Counted from the first letter of the stretch, positions 51,495-59,158 are shown. The stretch: DNA of 64,000 bases from a virus (IMGVR_UViG_3300027759_000045:248001-312000), one strand, 5' to 3'. Numbers and translations are program-made. Notes: generated from the sequence alone by a model not told the origin.

Positions 51495-52595
51495 ATGAGC
51501 CAACAACAATACAATTTAAAAACAAAAACAGACTATCTCAATCGCAAGATGTTTCTTGATCCTGCAGGCCCTGTGACTATCCAGCGATTTGAGGAGGTTA
51601 AATATCAGAAACTAGCCAAGTACGAGCAAGAGGCACGTGGATTCTTTTGGGTACCCGAAGAGATTTCGTTGACCAAAGATTCACAAGACTTTAAAGATGC
51701 GTCAGACACAGTCAAGCATATCTTCACCAGCAATCTGCTACGTCAAACTGCGCTGGATAGTTTGCAAGGACGTGGTCCAAGTCAAATCTTTACGCCGGTA
51801 GTATCATTGCCAGAACTAGAAGCGTTGGTTTACAACTGGACGTTCTTTGAAACTAACATTCATAGTCGCAGTTACAGTCATATTATTCGCAACATCTACA
51901 ACGTGCCCAAGGAAATGTTCAACACAATTCATGACACTAAAGAAATTGTAGATATGGCATCAAGTGTAGGCAACTATTACGACCGACTACACATGATCAA
52001 CTGCCGTAAAGAATTATTAGAAGACTTTCCCGAGCGTGAACACATCAAAGCAATCTGGATGGCCTTACATGCAAGCTACGCATTAGAAGCATTTCGCTTC
52101 ATGGTATCATTTGCCACAAGTCTAGCCATGGTAGAGAACAAGATCTTCATTGGCAACGGCAATATCATTCAGTTGATCCTGCAGGATGAAATCTTACACA
52201 AAGAGTGGACCGGTTGGATGATTAATCAAGTGGTCAAAGAAGATCCACGCTTTGCTGCCATCAAAGGTGAATGTGAAGCAGAAGTGTATCAGCTGTACAT
52301 GGATGTTATTCGTGAAGAAAAAGAGTGGGCAGAATACCTGTTCAAGTTTGGGCCCGTGATTGGACTCAATGCCAACATCCTGCGTGACTTTGTGGACTTC
52401 ACTGCTAAAAACGCACTCAATGAGATTGGCATTAAATATCTGGCACCTGCTCCTAAGTCAACACCAATCCCTTGGTTTAACAAACATGTCAACACGTCGA
52501 ACAAACAAACTGCACTGCAAGAGAACGAGTCGACTAACTATGTTATCGGCATCATGAGTGACACGCTAGATTACGACGAATTACCAAATTTATAA
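51495..52595 (+). CDS. nrdB: Ribonucleotide reductase class Ia, beta subunit (NrdB)
   Basis: 366 aa. Di-iron ligands visible in NWTFFETNIHSRSYSHI (Glu-xx-His and the Tyr radical residue) and ILQDEILHKEW (second Glu-xx-His). C-terminal DYDELPNL binds the alpha subunit. Supplies the tyrosyl radical. Confidence 0.97.
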   Translation: MSQQQYNLKTKTDYLNRKMFLDPAGPVTIQRFEEVKYQKLAKYEQEARGFFWVPEEISLTKDSQDFKDASDTVKHIFTSNLLRQTALDSLQGRGPSQIFTPVVSLPELEALVYNWTFFETNIHSRSYSHIIRNIYNVPKEMFNTIHDTKEIVDMASSVGNYYDRLHMINCRKELLEDFPEREHIKAIWMALHASYALEAFRFMVSFATSLAMVENKIFIGNGNIIQLILQDEILHKEWTGWMINQVVKEDPRFAAIKGECEAEVYQLYMDVIREEKEWAEYLFKFGPVIGLNANILRDFVDFTAKNALNEIGIKYLAPAPKSTPIPWFNKHVNTSNKQTALQENESTNYVIGIMSDTLDYDELPNL

Positions 52596-52605
52596 AAAGG
52601 AAAAT

Positions 52606-52863
52606 ATGAAAGCTACAGTATGGAGTAAAGATCAGTGCCCTTATTGCGACCAAGCCAAGGCATTGTTAAAGCAAAAGGGCATTGAGTTTGAAGAACGCAA
52701 TGTGACTAGAGACTGGACTCGAGAACAACTATTAGAAGCAGTACCAACTGCTAGAACAGTGCCGCAAATATTTTTAGATGATAAACTTGTTGGCGGATTT
52801 ACAGAACTTAAAAAGTTATTTGAACAGGAAAACGCTGTTGGGTACAGCGACGGAGTATTATAA
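52606..52863 (+). CDS. grx: Glutaredoxin
   Basis: 85 aa. CPYC at 11-14 and TVPQIF with GGFTEL, the usual glutathione-binding residues. Reduces NrdA. AAAAGGAAAAT before the ATG. Confidence 0.95.
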   Translation: MKATVWSKDQCPYCDQAKALLKQKGIEFEERNVTRDWTREQLLEAVPTARTVPQIFLDDKLVGGFTELKKLFEQENAVGYSDGVL

Positions 52864-52864
52864 T

Positions 52865-53155
52865 ATGTTAATTGATAAAGGCGCCTCAATAGGTGAAGTA
52901 GTGACGTTTAAACTAACGTCCGGTGAAGAGTTAATTGGAAAATTAATTGAAGAAACCGATGTATACTATAAACTGTCACGTCCAATGGTGATTGCCATGG
53001 GCGCCCAGGGTCCTGGACTGATGCCTTATTTGTTCACAGTGAGTCCGGACAAAGATATCAAACTGTCAAAGGGCACAGTCACAGTGGTGGCAGCCACAGA
53101 TAAGGCCTTTGCTGATCAGTTTATTCAAAGCACCACCGGCATTATTGTACGATAA
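52865..53155 (+). CDS. Small beta protein, unknown
   Basis: 96 aa from ATG 52865, 1 nt after the glutaredoxin stop; an upstream frame from 52778 is inside grx. GEVVTFKLTSGEELIGKLIEE looks like an SH3/Sm-type beta barrel. Similar unnamed proteins occur, in my memory, in T4-like marine phages. Confidence 0.7.
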   Translation: MLIDKGASIGEVVTFKLTSGEELIGKLIEETDVYYKLSRPMVIAMGAQGPGLMPYLFTVSPDKDIKLSKGTVTVVAATDKAFADQFIQSTTGIIVR

Positions 53156-53158
53156 ATA
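53153..53158 (+). promoter_or_regulatory. T4-like late promoter box TAAATA
   Basis: GATAAATAAC, 18 nt before ATG 53177; AAGGACAAAC between. Confidence 0.53.
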
Positions 53159-53176
53159 ACGCACAAGGACAAACAC

Positions 53177-53470
53177 ATGCCAAACGTACAACGACAGGGT
53201 GACACAAACTCAGTAGGCGGAGCAGCCGGGGCAGGAGTGGCATCTGTGCGAGTAAATGGCATACCTATTGTGGTTGACGGTACCAGTGTTTCGGCCCATG
53301 CACCATGGCCTCAACGTAGATACAACCCGCACCCACCACACGCTGCCGCAGGCACTGCTGGCGGCAGTGGCACAGTACGTGCCGGCGGCAAACCTGTTGT
53401 TAGAACAGGAGACGCTGACACATGTGGACATGCTCGTGTAGGCGGCAGTCCTGACGTAAGGGCAGGATAA
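53177..53470 (+). CDS. PAAR-type spike tip protein (gp5.4-like)
   Basis: 97 aa. Gly-rich start, VNGIPIVVDG, HPPH, and GGKPVVRTGDADTCGH: the PAAR pattern with His/Cys zinc ligands. Caps the central baseplate spike that pierces the outer membrane. 1-nt overlap with the large protein that follows. Confidence 0.88.
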   Translation: MPNVQRQGDTNSVGGAAGAGVASVRVNGIPIVVDGTSVSAHAPWPQRRYNPHPPHAAAGTAGGSGTVRAGGKPVVRTGDADTCGHARVGGSPDVRAG

Positions 53471-55533
53471 TGGCCGGATCATTGTCGCCACTGCAACTGC
53501 AAGCTGCTGCTGGTTTATTTCAAAATCAAGGCTACATTATTGTTGCAAATTTAACTGCCAATGTTAATGCATATAACTCAACTGCGTTGTTGACTCCTTT
53601 GATAAATGCCATCGGCAATGCAGGACCCGCCGCCGGGAATTTAACACCAGAAACAATAGCGTCACTACAAACATTTGCCAACACCACTTGCCCTGCACTA
53701 GCCGATTCCATAGTGGCCAACATTGTAGCACCTGTATCAACCACATTGAGTAATCCTGGAATGTCCGGCATTATTACACTGACCGCAGAAGCGTACATGG
53801 GCAACGTCGATCTCAGTATATTTGCACAGAATTTTATTCAGGCAAATAGTTATTGCTCAACTGTGAATAGTTTTATCAACAGCGCAGTAAACGCCAACGA
53901 TTATTTAGGTCCTACATTTACTGGCATGGACAATCTTGTCACAGCAGGCCTTACTGAGATCAATCGTGCCACGGCAGCCACGGGCGATGACTTGTACAAT
54001 GCTGGTCAATACATTGATCTAGGCAATCTTGACAACTACGGAACCCCGTTGGCACTGATACAACAGATATCTCGTCGTGCTGGAACCATTAGTCCGTTGA
54101 TCTCAGTATTGAGCACAGCCGGCGTGCCCGATAACATTATTCTCAATCTCAATGATCCTGCTGTGGTAGTTACTGACACTGTGCAAAAACTTATGTATAA
54201 CGCATTGCTTGGTGTCACCGGTGACGAACTTGCAAATATATTAAGAATCCTAGATGTATGGACTCCAAACATCAACACATTGGCAGACTTATTGAATCCT
54301 GCTGTGATGTTGCCCAACAGTTATCCATCGCTGACAACACCAACTGCAGATGGTCCACGTGCTATTTACATCACTGCTCCGGTGGAACCACCTGTTGACT
54401 ACGATAATTTAACCCCTGAACAGAGTCAGTTAATACTCGACGAAGAAGCTGCCGTGAGAGCAATTGATCGTCCACTGGCCTGTGAGATACGTCAAAGTGA
54501 AAATCCAGTCACTGCAGGATCCACTGCCAGTCCTGTTACAGGAGACACTTCCGGCAACACAGGATCTGGCAATCAATACACACCCAATAGTGCATTGTTA
54601 CCAGCAGTGGCCGGCGACCAAGCTGGCATAAGTTATGAGCGACTGAGCGTGATGACAACGCCAGGACTGGCACTGGTCAACAAAGCATTATCCTGCTCAC
54701 TTGACCAAGTTACCAATATTGGTCGTATGAATTTACCACAGTTGTCTGCGGCATTTTTAGCAGCCGAGACCAACAAAGGGTTGCCAGCAATCCTAGACCA
54801 GACTGCTCCATTACCAACTGCAGACGTAAGCTACTATGCAAATAGTATAGCAACAGGATCTGGCGTAAATGGAACTATATTGTTGACTGATATTCTTGGA
54901 ACTCCAGCAACCCAGAATGTTGCTGACAATATTGGAAACTGTGTTGCTATTATTAATAATTTGCAAACAGCAAATGCATTGGGTAATTTGATTACCATAT
55001 ACAATGGCATATACGCAAACACAATTGCGTCAGACGAGGCCAATGTATTGTTGTTGATTCCAATAGCAGTGACTGAGATTGGAAATATTATTGCTGCCTA
55101 CCCTACAGAAACGGCCAGTCTTAACACAAACTTTTCAGCAATCAGCACACAGATAACAAAAGAAACTGAATTACAAGTTCGAGCAGGTATGGATGTTGGC
55201 AATGTACTAGGCAATAACCAATCGGCTATTATGAGTTTTGTGTCGTCGCTACCGAGTTTTGGGCTTGACACCAAAGTAGGCGGTTCAGCGCAGTATCTAG
55301 AACTTGTGGCCAACATTGATTTGTCAACTGCCAATACCATTGCTGAAACAAGTGCAGGTCAATCTACTGTGGCAGTGCTACGTGAAGGCCGCACAACAGC
55401 CGCCCTTAATGTTGCAGGTGTAGGGACATCAGCTACCACTGTGGACCCAATACCATCAACTCCGCCTCCGCAAGCTGTGTTAAGCAGTTCTAGAATCTTT
55501 GAAAGAGAAGCGCAGAGTCAAGTAATTTATTAA
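53470..55533 (+). CDS. Large virion protein, probably baseplate/tail
   Basis: 687 aa, Ala/Thr/Asn-rich and helical with a Gly/Ser/Thr linker near 350-370 (TAGSTASPVTGDTSGNTG). Coupled to the PAAR gene, thus likely part of the baseplate hub or spike. No family recognised. Confidence 0.7.
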   Translation: MAGSLSPLQLQAAAGLFQNQGYIIVANLTANVNAYNSTALLTPLINAIGNAGPAAGNLTPETIASLQTFANTTCPALADSIVANIVAPVSTTLSNPGMSGIITLTAEAYMGNVDLSIFAQNFIQANSYCSTVNSFINSAVNANDYLGPTFTGMDNLVTAGLTEINRATAATGDDLYNAGQYIDLGNLDNYGTPLALIQQISRRAGTISPLISVLSTAGVPDNIILNLNDPAVVVTDTVQKLMYNALLGVTGDELANILRILDVWTPNINTLADLLNPAVMLPNSYPSLTTPTADGPRAIYITAPVEPPVDYDNLTPEQSQLILDEEAAVRAIDRPLACEIRQSENPVTAGSTASPVTGDTSGNTGSGNQYTPNSALLPAVAGDQAGISYERLSVMTTPGLALVNKALSCSLDQVTNIGRMNLPQLSAAFLAAETNKGLPAILDQTAPLPTADVSYYANSIATGSGVNGTILLTDILGTPATQNVADNIGNCVAIINNLQTANALGNLITIYNGIYANTIASDEANVLLLIPIAVTEIGNIIAAYPTETASLNTNFSAISTQITKETELQVRAGMDVGNVLGNNQSAIMSFVSSLPSFGLDTKVGGSAQYLELVANIDLSTANTIAETSAGQSTVAVLREGRTTAALNVAGVGTSATTVDPIPSTPPPQAVLSSSRIFEREAQSQVIY

Positions 55534-55631
55534 ATCCACCCGCCAAAGTCGGTGGATAAATTAATCGGATGAACTTCCCATCCGTCTTGTGCCCATCGTA
55601 GTAACATCAATAATGTGTCTAAATAGTTCAT
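55530..55631 (-). CDS. Tiny ORF D of a minus-strand cluster
   Basis: 33 aa (MNYLDTLLMLLRWAQDGWEV...). ATG overlaps the stop of ORF C (ATGA). Its end overlaps the last bases of the 53470 gene, convergent. Translation is supported only by the chain of overlaps. Confidence 0.35.
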   Translation of the reverse strand: MNYLDTLLMLLRWAQDGWEVHPINLSTDFGGWI

Positions 55632-55711
55632 TTATCAAACTCCTGCACTAGATATACGAGAATTATTGCCCCAAATATTATAATTTGAACCGCGACTAAT
55701 CCTATGTCCAT
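55628..55711 (-). CDS. Tiny ORF C: single-helix membrane peptide
   Basis: 27 aa, one hydrophobic helix (VAVQIIIFGAIILVYLV). Starts 2 nt after ORF B and after TTGGAAGTAATC; ends in an ATGA overlap with ORF D. Confidence 0.45.
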   Translation of the reverse strand: MDIGLVAVQIIIFGAIILVYLVQEFDK

Positions 55712-55713
55712 GA

Positions 55714-55818
55714 TTACTTCCAATAATTGTATTTGCTGGCAGGACTTTGACGATATTCGTGAATCATCTCTGCCCAGGCAATTAACCCGTCATACACTGT
55801 GTTGATAATTTTTTTCAT
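55714..55818 (-). CDS. Tiny ORF B of a minus-strand cluster
   Basis: 34 aa (MKKIINTVYDGLIAWAEMIH...), amphipathic with basic C-terminus. ATGA overlap with ORF A, with GCAAGGAAG as ribosome site in ORF A. Confidence 0.5.
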   Translation of the reverse strand: MKKIINTVYDGLIAWAEMIHEYRQSPASKYNYWK

Positions 55819-55982
55819 AGATAACTTCCTTGCCGGCGGTCATATTCTCTAGTCCAATGATCTACATCAGACACATCTTGTACATTCTTGCTTGCTAAGA
55901 AGGCTTCTAACTTGTTTTGATAGTTCTGTGATGGGAACATCTCGGCTAGACGCTCAATTAGTTTTGCTATTGTTGCTGTCAT
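55815..55982 (-). CDS. Small protein A, resembling DUF3563-type bacterial proteins
   Basis: 55 aa. KLEAFLASKNVQDVSDVDHW and REYDRRQGSY recall the Yxx-L-xxSxDxxDxE...R pattern of DUF3563 proteins in enteric and betaproteobacteria. AAAGGAAAAAGCA is a strong ribosome site. First of four overlapping ORFs on the minus strand behind a late box at 56028-56033. Confidence 0.6.
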   Translation of the reverse strand: MTATIAKLIERLAEMFPSQNYQNKLEAFLASKNVQDVSDVDHWTREYDRRQGSYL

Positions 55983-56001
55983 TGCTTTTTCCTTTAGTAT
56001 T

Positions 56002-56022
56002 GTAGAAACTCGTGGTTTCTAC
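56002..56022 (-). promoter_or_regulatory. Hairpin at the predicted 5' end of the minus-strand cluster
   Basis: GTAGAAAC (56002-56009) and GTTTCTAC (56015-56022) are perfect arms with a 5-nt loop. A transcript from the late box would start near its edge, so it would cap the mRNA. Another GTTTCTAC is at 56058-56065, and TTGCGTCGCAA, itself a palindrome, at 56036-56046. Confidence 0.5.
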
Positions 56023-56027
56023 TGAGT

Positions 56028-56033
56028 TATTTA
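56028..56033 (-). promoter_or_regulatory. T4-like late promoter box TAAATA (minus strand)
   Basis: Minus strand ACATAAATAACTC, 45 nt before ATG 55982. With leader and Shine-Dalgarno, unlike the leaderless late genes. Confidence 0.5.
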
Positions 56034-56083
56034 TGTTGCGTCGCAATATACCTAGTGGTTTCTACTAATAAAATAGTCAAAAA

Positions 56084-56107
56084 TAAACCCACTTGAAAGT
56101 GGGTTTA
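56084..56107 (-). terminator. Rho-independent terminator (minus strand)
   Basis: TAAACCCACTT and AAGTGGGTTTA form an 11-bp inverted repeat, followed on the minus strand by TTTTTGAC. It ends the transcript of the 56495 gene, just after the TAA at 56105-56107. Confidence 0.8.
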
Positions 56108-56281
56108 TGTGGTACCGTGTGTTTCGTGATACCGTTTAAGCGCCAGCATTCTGGCCACGTATAATCTATATTGAACGTAATCGGAAAGTTCGTCGTCCGG
56201 AACTAGTTGTCCAAACTCTGCGCTTCTCCGATTACGCCCAAATTTGACTTCATCATCTATGACAAAGTCTTCATCATCAAG
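56105..56281 (-). other. Coding-like frame without a start codon, downstream of the 56283 gene
   Basis: The frame reads about 58 residues (LDDEDFVIDDEVKFGRNRRS, then LVPDDELSDYVQYRLYVARM and a His-rich end) and stops at 56105, right at the terminator. It looks like real protein, acidic then amphipathic, but has no ATG, GTG or TTG in a sensible place. It could be reached from the 56283 gene by a +1 frameshift near its stop (GCG AAA TAA), by a rare start such as ATA, or be split by a sequence error. Confidence 0.4.
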
Positions 56282-56282
56282 A

Positions 56283-56495
56283 TTATTTCGCGGCTGGAGT
56301 AGCGGCTTTGCTGTCTGCTTTAGGTGCGTCTTTCTTAGCAGGCTCACTTTTTGCAGGCGTTGCTGTCGCAGGAGCGGCAGGGGCTGTGGCAGCAGGTTTG
56401 GCTTCTGCTTTCTTTTCTTCTTTCTTGGCAGCAGGTGCTTGAGCAAATGCAGAAAGAGCAACAGTGGTGGCGATTAAAGCGATAAGTTGTTTCAT
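56283..56495 (-). CDS. Small secreted Ala/Lys/Pro-rich protein
   Basis: 70 aa. Signal peptide MKQLIALIATTVALSAFA, then only Ala, Pro, Lys, Glu, Thr, Ser (AQAPAAKKEEKKAEAKPAAT). CAAGGAGATACC precedes the ATG. Proteins of this kind are frequent in Burkholderiales genomes, so it may come from such a host. Role unknown, possibly envelope-directed. Confidence 0.75.
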   Translation of the reverse strand: MKQLIALIATTVALSAFAQAPAAKKEEKKAEAKPAATAPAAPATATPAKSEPAKKDAPKADSKAATPAAK

Positions 56496-56571
56496 GGTAT
56501 CTCCTTGATTAGAAACTGTAGACCTGGACTTTCCTGGCTACACATATATAACGCCACAGCCTGCACATCGG

Positions 56572-56600
56572 TTGACACAGAATTGGTATTTTGTTATAAT
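56572..56600 (+). promoter_or_regulatory. Early sigma70 promoter
   Basis: TTGACA, 17 nt, TATAAT. Spacer differs from the repeated family. Transcribes the 56629 gene. Confidence 0.82.
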
Positions 56601-56628
56601 TTGGGCATATAGTAAAAAAAAGGCACAT

Positions 56629-57030
56629 ATGGAATTGCACGTTGAAGCCGGACCCAAAACCAAACGCTACATTGAAGCACTGGTTCCCAGCATGTTGGCC
56701 CAGCTTGGACTTGCTAAAAATCAAAAATTGCTGATGATCAAAGTGGACCCTGATCTAGATGAATTGGGCACCACAATTCCCTTGACAGGAATTGACACTT
56801 ACTTGGTGGTGTTAAAACCCACTAGAGATCTGTATGCCCTGGGCGTTACCCTGGCCCATGAGCTGGTGCATGTACGACAGATGGCTAGAGGCATACTAAA
56901 AATCATGCCAAAAGGCAAAAAATGGCGGGGCAAATACTATGGCAGAAATGTGGCATATTTACAACAGCCCTGGGAATTAGATGCCTTTGCCCGGCAAGAA
57001 ATTGTGTTTCGCAGAGCAATTGAGTTGTGA
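56629..57030 (+). CDS. HExxH zinc metalloprotease-like protein
   Basis: 133 aa from ATG 56629; a longer open frame from TTG 56572 would overlap the promoter. HELVH at 77-81 binds zinc, Glu116 in PWELDAF could be the third ligand as in gluzincins and SprT-like proteins. Basic. Early expression suggests cutting or binding of a host protein. Confidence 0.68.
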   Translation: MELHVEAGPKTKRYIEALVPSMLAQLGLAKNQKLLMIKVDPDLDELGTTIPLTGIDTYLVVLKPTRDLYALGVTLAHELVHVRQMARGILKIMPKGKKWRGKYYGRNVAYLQQPWELDAFARQEIVFRRAIEL

Positions 57031-57036
57031 TTTCGG

Positions 57037-57065
57037 TTGACCAATAATTCCCGAACTGCTATAAT
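57037..57065 (+). promoter_or_regulatory. Early sigma70 promoter, extended -10
   Basis: TTGACC, 17 nt (AATAATTCCCGAACTGC), TATAAT. Ends 6 nt before ATG 57072, so the transcript is likely leaderless. Confidence 0.86.
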
Positions 57066-57071
57066 CATAGT

Positions 57072-57305
57072 ATGAAATTAGATACAAATGAAATTTTGCA
57101 GTGGGCCGGGGCTATTTTTATAGTAGCAGGCCATAGCCTAAATGCAGTGGGTCCAACAGCCCATCCTTACAATATCCTTACATTTTTTATTGGGACTATT
57201 TTGTTCCTGATCTGGACTGTGCGTGTTGCAAATAAACCACAGATGTTTGTAAATCTTGTAAGTGTTGCAATTGGGCTGATTGGGCTGATAAAAGCCATTG
57301 GTTGA
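57072..57305 (+). CDS. Small early membrane protein
   Basis: 77 aa with three predicted membrane segments (WAGAIFIVAGHSL, ILTFFIGTILFLIWTV, LVSVAIGLIGLI). No family. No Shine-Dalgarno. Its stop overlaps the -35 box of the next promoter. Confidence 0.72.
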   Translation: MKLDTNEILQWAGAIFIVAGHSLNAVGPTAHPYNILTFFIGTILFLIWTVRVANKPQMFVNLVSVAIGLIGLIKAIG

Positions 57306-57330
57306 CCGAATATTGCCCTTTTGCTATAAT
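57302..57330 (+). promoter_or_regulatory. Early sigma70 promoter, extended -10
   Basis: TTGACC, 17 nt, TATAAT, then ATAGCATAG as at 20614-20642. Confidence 0.88.
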
Positions 57331-57360
57331 ATAGCATAGTTTAACAAAAAGGAGCCAAAA

Positions 57361-57690
57361 ATGACTTTAAGATACGAAACAGTTGGTGAAATGATTACTC
57401 AAAACGAACAAGAAAAATCAATCCGCGTCGCGGTTGGACGAGACATGCAACGTCAACGTGAAATTGGCATGTATGGCATCACCGAAGCTGACATGTGTGA
57501 AAACATCGAATCTTCGATCACATTCAAAACTTCGGGTCCTGCAATGATTGTGGCCAGCTTGATGAGTGATGCACAAGAGATGATGGCTTACGAAAAGCCC
57601 AATTCCCGCACTATTGAAGCTCAGCGTCAACTGCTCAATCGTGCTAAATTTGTCTTGTTTACCTACATCATGGACAAACAAAACGGTTGA
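57361..57690 (+). CDS. Early protein, unknown
   Basis: 109 aa, helical, no motif. AAAAAGGAGCC precedes the ATG. Last codons (GGTTGA) make part of the next -35 box. Confidence 0.75.
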   Translation: MTLRYETVGEMITQNEQEKSIRVAVGRDMQRQREIGMYGITEADMCENIESSITFKTSGPAMIVASLMSDAQEMMAYEKPNSRTIEAQRQLLNRAKFVLFTYIMDKQNG

Positions 57691-57715
57691 CCCGAAATTC
57701 CCAAACTGTTATAAT
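57687..57715 (+). promoter_or_regulatory. Early sigma70 promoter, extended -10-like
   Basis: TTGACC, 17 nt (CGAAATTCCCAAACTGT), TATAAT. Confidence 0.87.
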
Positions 57716-57745
57716 ACTTGTATAGAAACTAAAAAGGATTCCGAA

Positions 57746-58099
57746 ATGACAGCAATAGCAACACAGATCACAGAGCAGTTGGTACAAGATGCAACCAATG
57801 AAGCAGGCATTCAGGCACGTACAGCGGCCAAGGCATTCCACGCCAAACATGGCGATCGTGATGCTTGTGGATTTGCTTGGGTCAATGTGTTTGGCGTTCG
57901 CTCAAACTCAAAATTGGGCAAGTGGTTGCAGGCCGCAGGCTTCCGTAAGGACTACACAGGTGCATTGAGCCTGTGGAACCCCAGTGGCTTCCCAACACAG
58001 AGCATCAGCATTTTGGAAGCAGGTGCAGAAGCCTATGCCGAAGTACTGAAGACCAAACTGGGCCTGACACAGGTCTACGCCGGAAGCAGATTAGATTGA
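57746..58099 (+). CDS. Early protein, unknown
   Basis: 117 aa from ATG 57746 after AAAAAGGATTCCGAA; the longer frame upstream crosses the promoter. Gly/Ala-rich with LGKWLQAAGFRKDY. No family recognised; looks nucleic-acid-binding by its basic central part, which is only a guess. Confidence 0.73.
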   Translation: MTAIATQITEQLVQDATNEAGIQARTAAKAFHAKHGDRDACGFAWVNVFGVRSNSKLGKWLQAAGFRKDYTGALSLWNPSGFPTQSISILEAGAEAYAEVLKTKLGLTQVYAGSRLD

Positions 58100-58128
58100 T
58101 TGACCGATAATTCCCAAACTGCTATAAT
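58100..58128 (+). promoter_or_regulatory. Early sigma70 promoter, extended -10
   Basis: TTGACC, 17 nt (GATAATTCCCAAACTGC), TATAAT; overlaps the previous stop. Confidence 0.88.
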
Positions 58129-58157
58129 ATACACATAGTAAGAAAAAAGGAAAAAAG

Positions 58158-58358
58158 ATGTCAAGTTTTGCCGAAGATGTATTTGCAATTAATCCCAATA
58201 TCACAGCAGAGAATGATGTTCTTGCACTAGGGTTTGAGGTTGTAAAAAAAGCACAAGGACTCAAGTCCGCCCGGTACTATTTTTGGTACCATGAAGATTT
58301 CCCTTCAGATTTAATTAATGAATATTTTTGGTTGCAACAACAGAAAGAGGTAGCGTAA
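58158..58358 (+). CDS. Small early protein, unknown
   Basis: 66 aa, aromatic-rich (YYFWYHEDFPSDLINEYFW). Followed 1 nt later by the next gene. Confidence 0.72.
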   Translation: MSSFAEDVFAINPNITAENDVLALGFEVVKKAQGLKSARYYFWYHEDFPSDLINEYFWLQQQKEVA

Positions 58359-58359
58359 A

Positions 58360-58836
58360 ATGGGTACACGTTCAAGAATTGGTGTCATGCACGGCGACGT
58401 TTGTAAATCAGTCTACTGTCACTGGGACGGCTATCTGGACCACAATGGTGTAATATTGCAAGAGCACTATTATGACAGTGCCAAAGCCAACCACCTGGTG
58501 TCACTGGGCGACATTTCTTCTTTGGCTCGCAACATTGACTTTCCAGATGGCGAGTTTCATACTTTTGGTTCTCCTATGGAAAATGTAACTGTGTTTTACG
58601 GTCGTGACCGTGATGAAGACGGCACAGATTTTGCAACAGATCATACCTTTGAAGCGTTCTTTGAACGTGCCAAAAATTGCGGTGCAGAGTGGTATTACAT
58701 TATGAAAGATGGTGTATGGTACGTGGGCAATACACATGAAAATGACGCCCGGTATTACCAAAAGTTGGTGTTGTTATTGAAGGCCTTAGTGGACGAAATG
58801 GAAGTCAGCAAGACCTGGGACTCAGTTGACCTGTAA
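58360..58836 (+). CDS. Conserved phage early protein, unknown
   Basis: 158 aa. It opens MGTRSRIGVMHGDV and has VYCHWDGYLDHNG, which I recognise from many unnamed phage proteins of this size. The stop overlaps the next promoter. No function known. Confidence 0.78.
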   Translation: MGTRSRIGVMHGDVCKSVYCHWDGYLDHNGVILQEHYYDSAKANHLVSLGDISSLARNIDFPDGEFHTFGSPMENVTVFYGRDRDEDGTDFATDHTFEAFFERAKNCGAEWYYIMKDGVWYVGNTHENDARYYQKLVLLLKALVDEMEVSKTWDSVDL

Positions 58837-58854
58837 TTCCCAAACTGCTATAAT
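58826..58854 (+). promoter_or_regulatory. Early sigma70 promoter, extended -10
   Basis: TTGACC, 17 nt (TGTAATTCCCAAACTGC), TATAAT. Confidence 0.88.
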
Positions 58855-58885
58855 ACACACATAGTAAACGAAACAGGAGCCTGAG

Positions 58886-59158
58886 ATGGATATCAAAGAA
58901 ATTAACTCTGCAATTATGTTTGGTAATTTGACCAATGATCAGTTGTCCAGTGTGATTGATGCAGTGAAGTTTGCCCGAGCGCAACTGACCCAACAAAAGA
59001 AACGCAGTTTCTCAATCGGCGACAAGGTAAAGTTTACCAGCAATCGCAATGGATTGACATACGTTGGCAACGTTCGTAAAGTTAAAATTAAATTTGTGCT
59101 GGTTAGTACGCCAGGCGGTGTGTTCAATGTGCCAGCCAACATGTTGGAGACAGCATGA
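58886..59158 (+). CDS. Small protein with SH3/KOW-like C-terminal domain
   Basis: 90 aa. The first 40 residues are helical (TNDQLSSVIDAVKFARAQL), then FSIGDKVKFTSN...GNVRKVKIKFVLV is a beta-barrel pattern like KOW or SH3 folds. ATGA overlap with the next gene. Confidence 0.7.
   Translation: MDIKEINSAIMFGNLTNDQLSSVIDAVKFARAQLTQQKKRSFSIGDKVKFTSNRNGLTYVGNVRKVKIKFVLVSTPGGVFNVPANMLETA

Noticed and set aside
55530-55631. ORF D as a ribosomally made peptide precursor for the rSAM enzymes
   Set aside because: The Gly-Trp-rich end is suggestive, but it is far from any rSAM gene and has no leader or recognition motif.
20309-58854. Regularly recurring near-identical 30-nt sequences resembling a repeat array
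   Set aside because: Spacing is hundreds of bases with genes between, and the repeats are promoters; not CRISPR.
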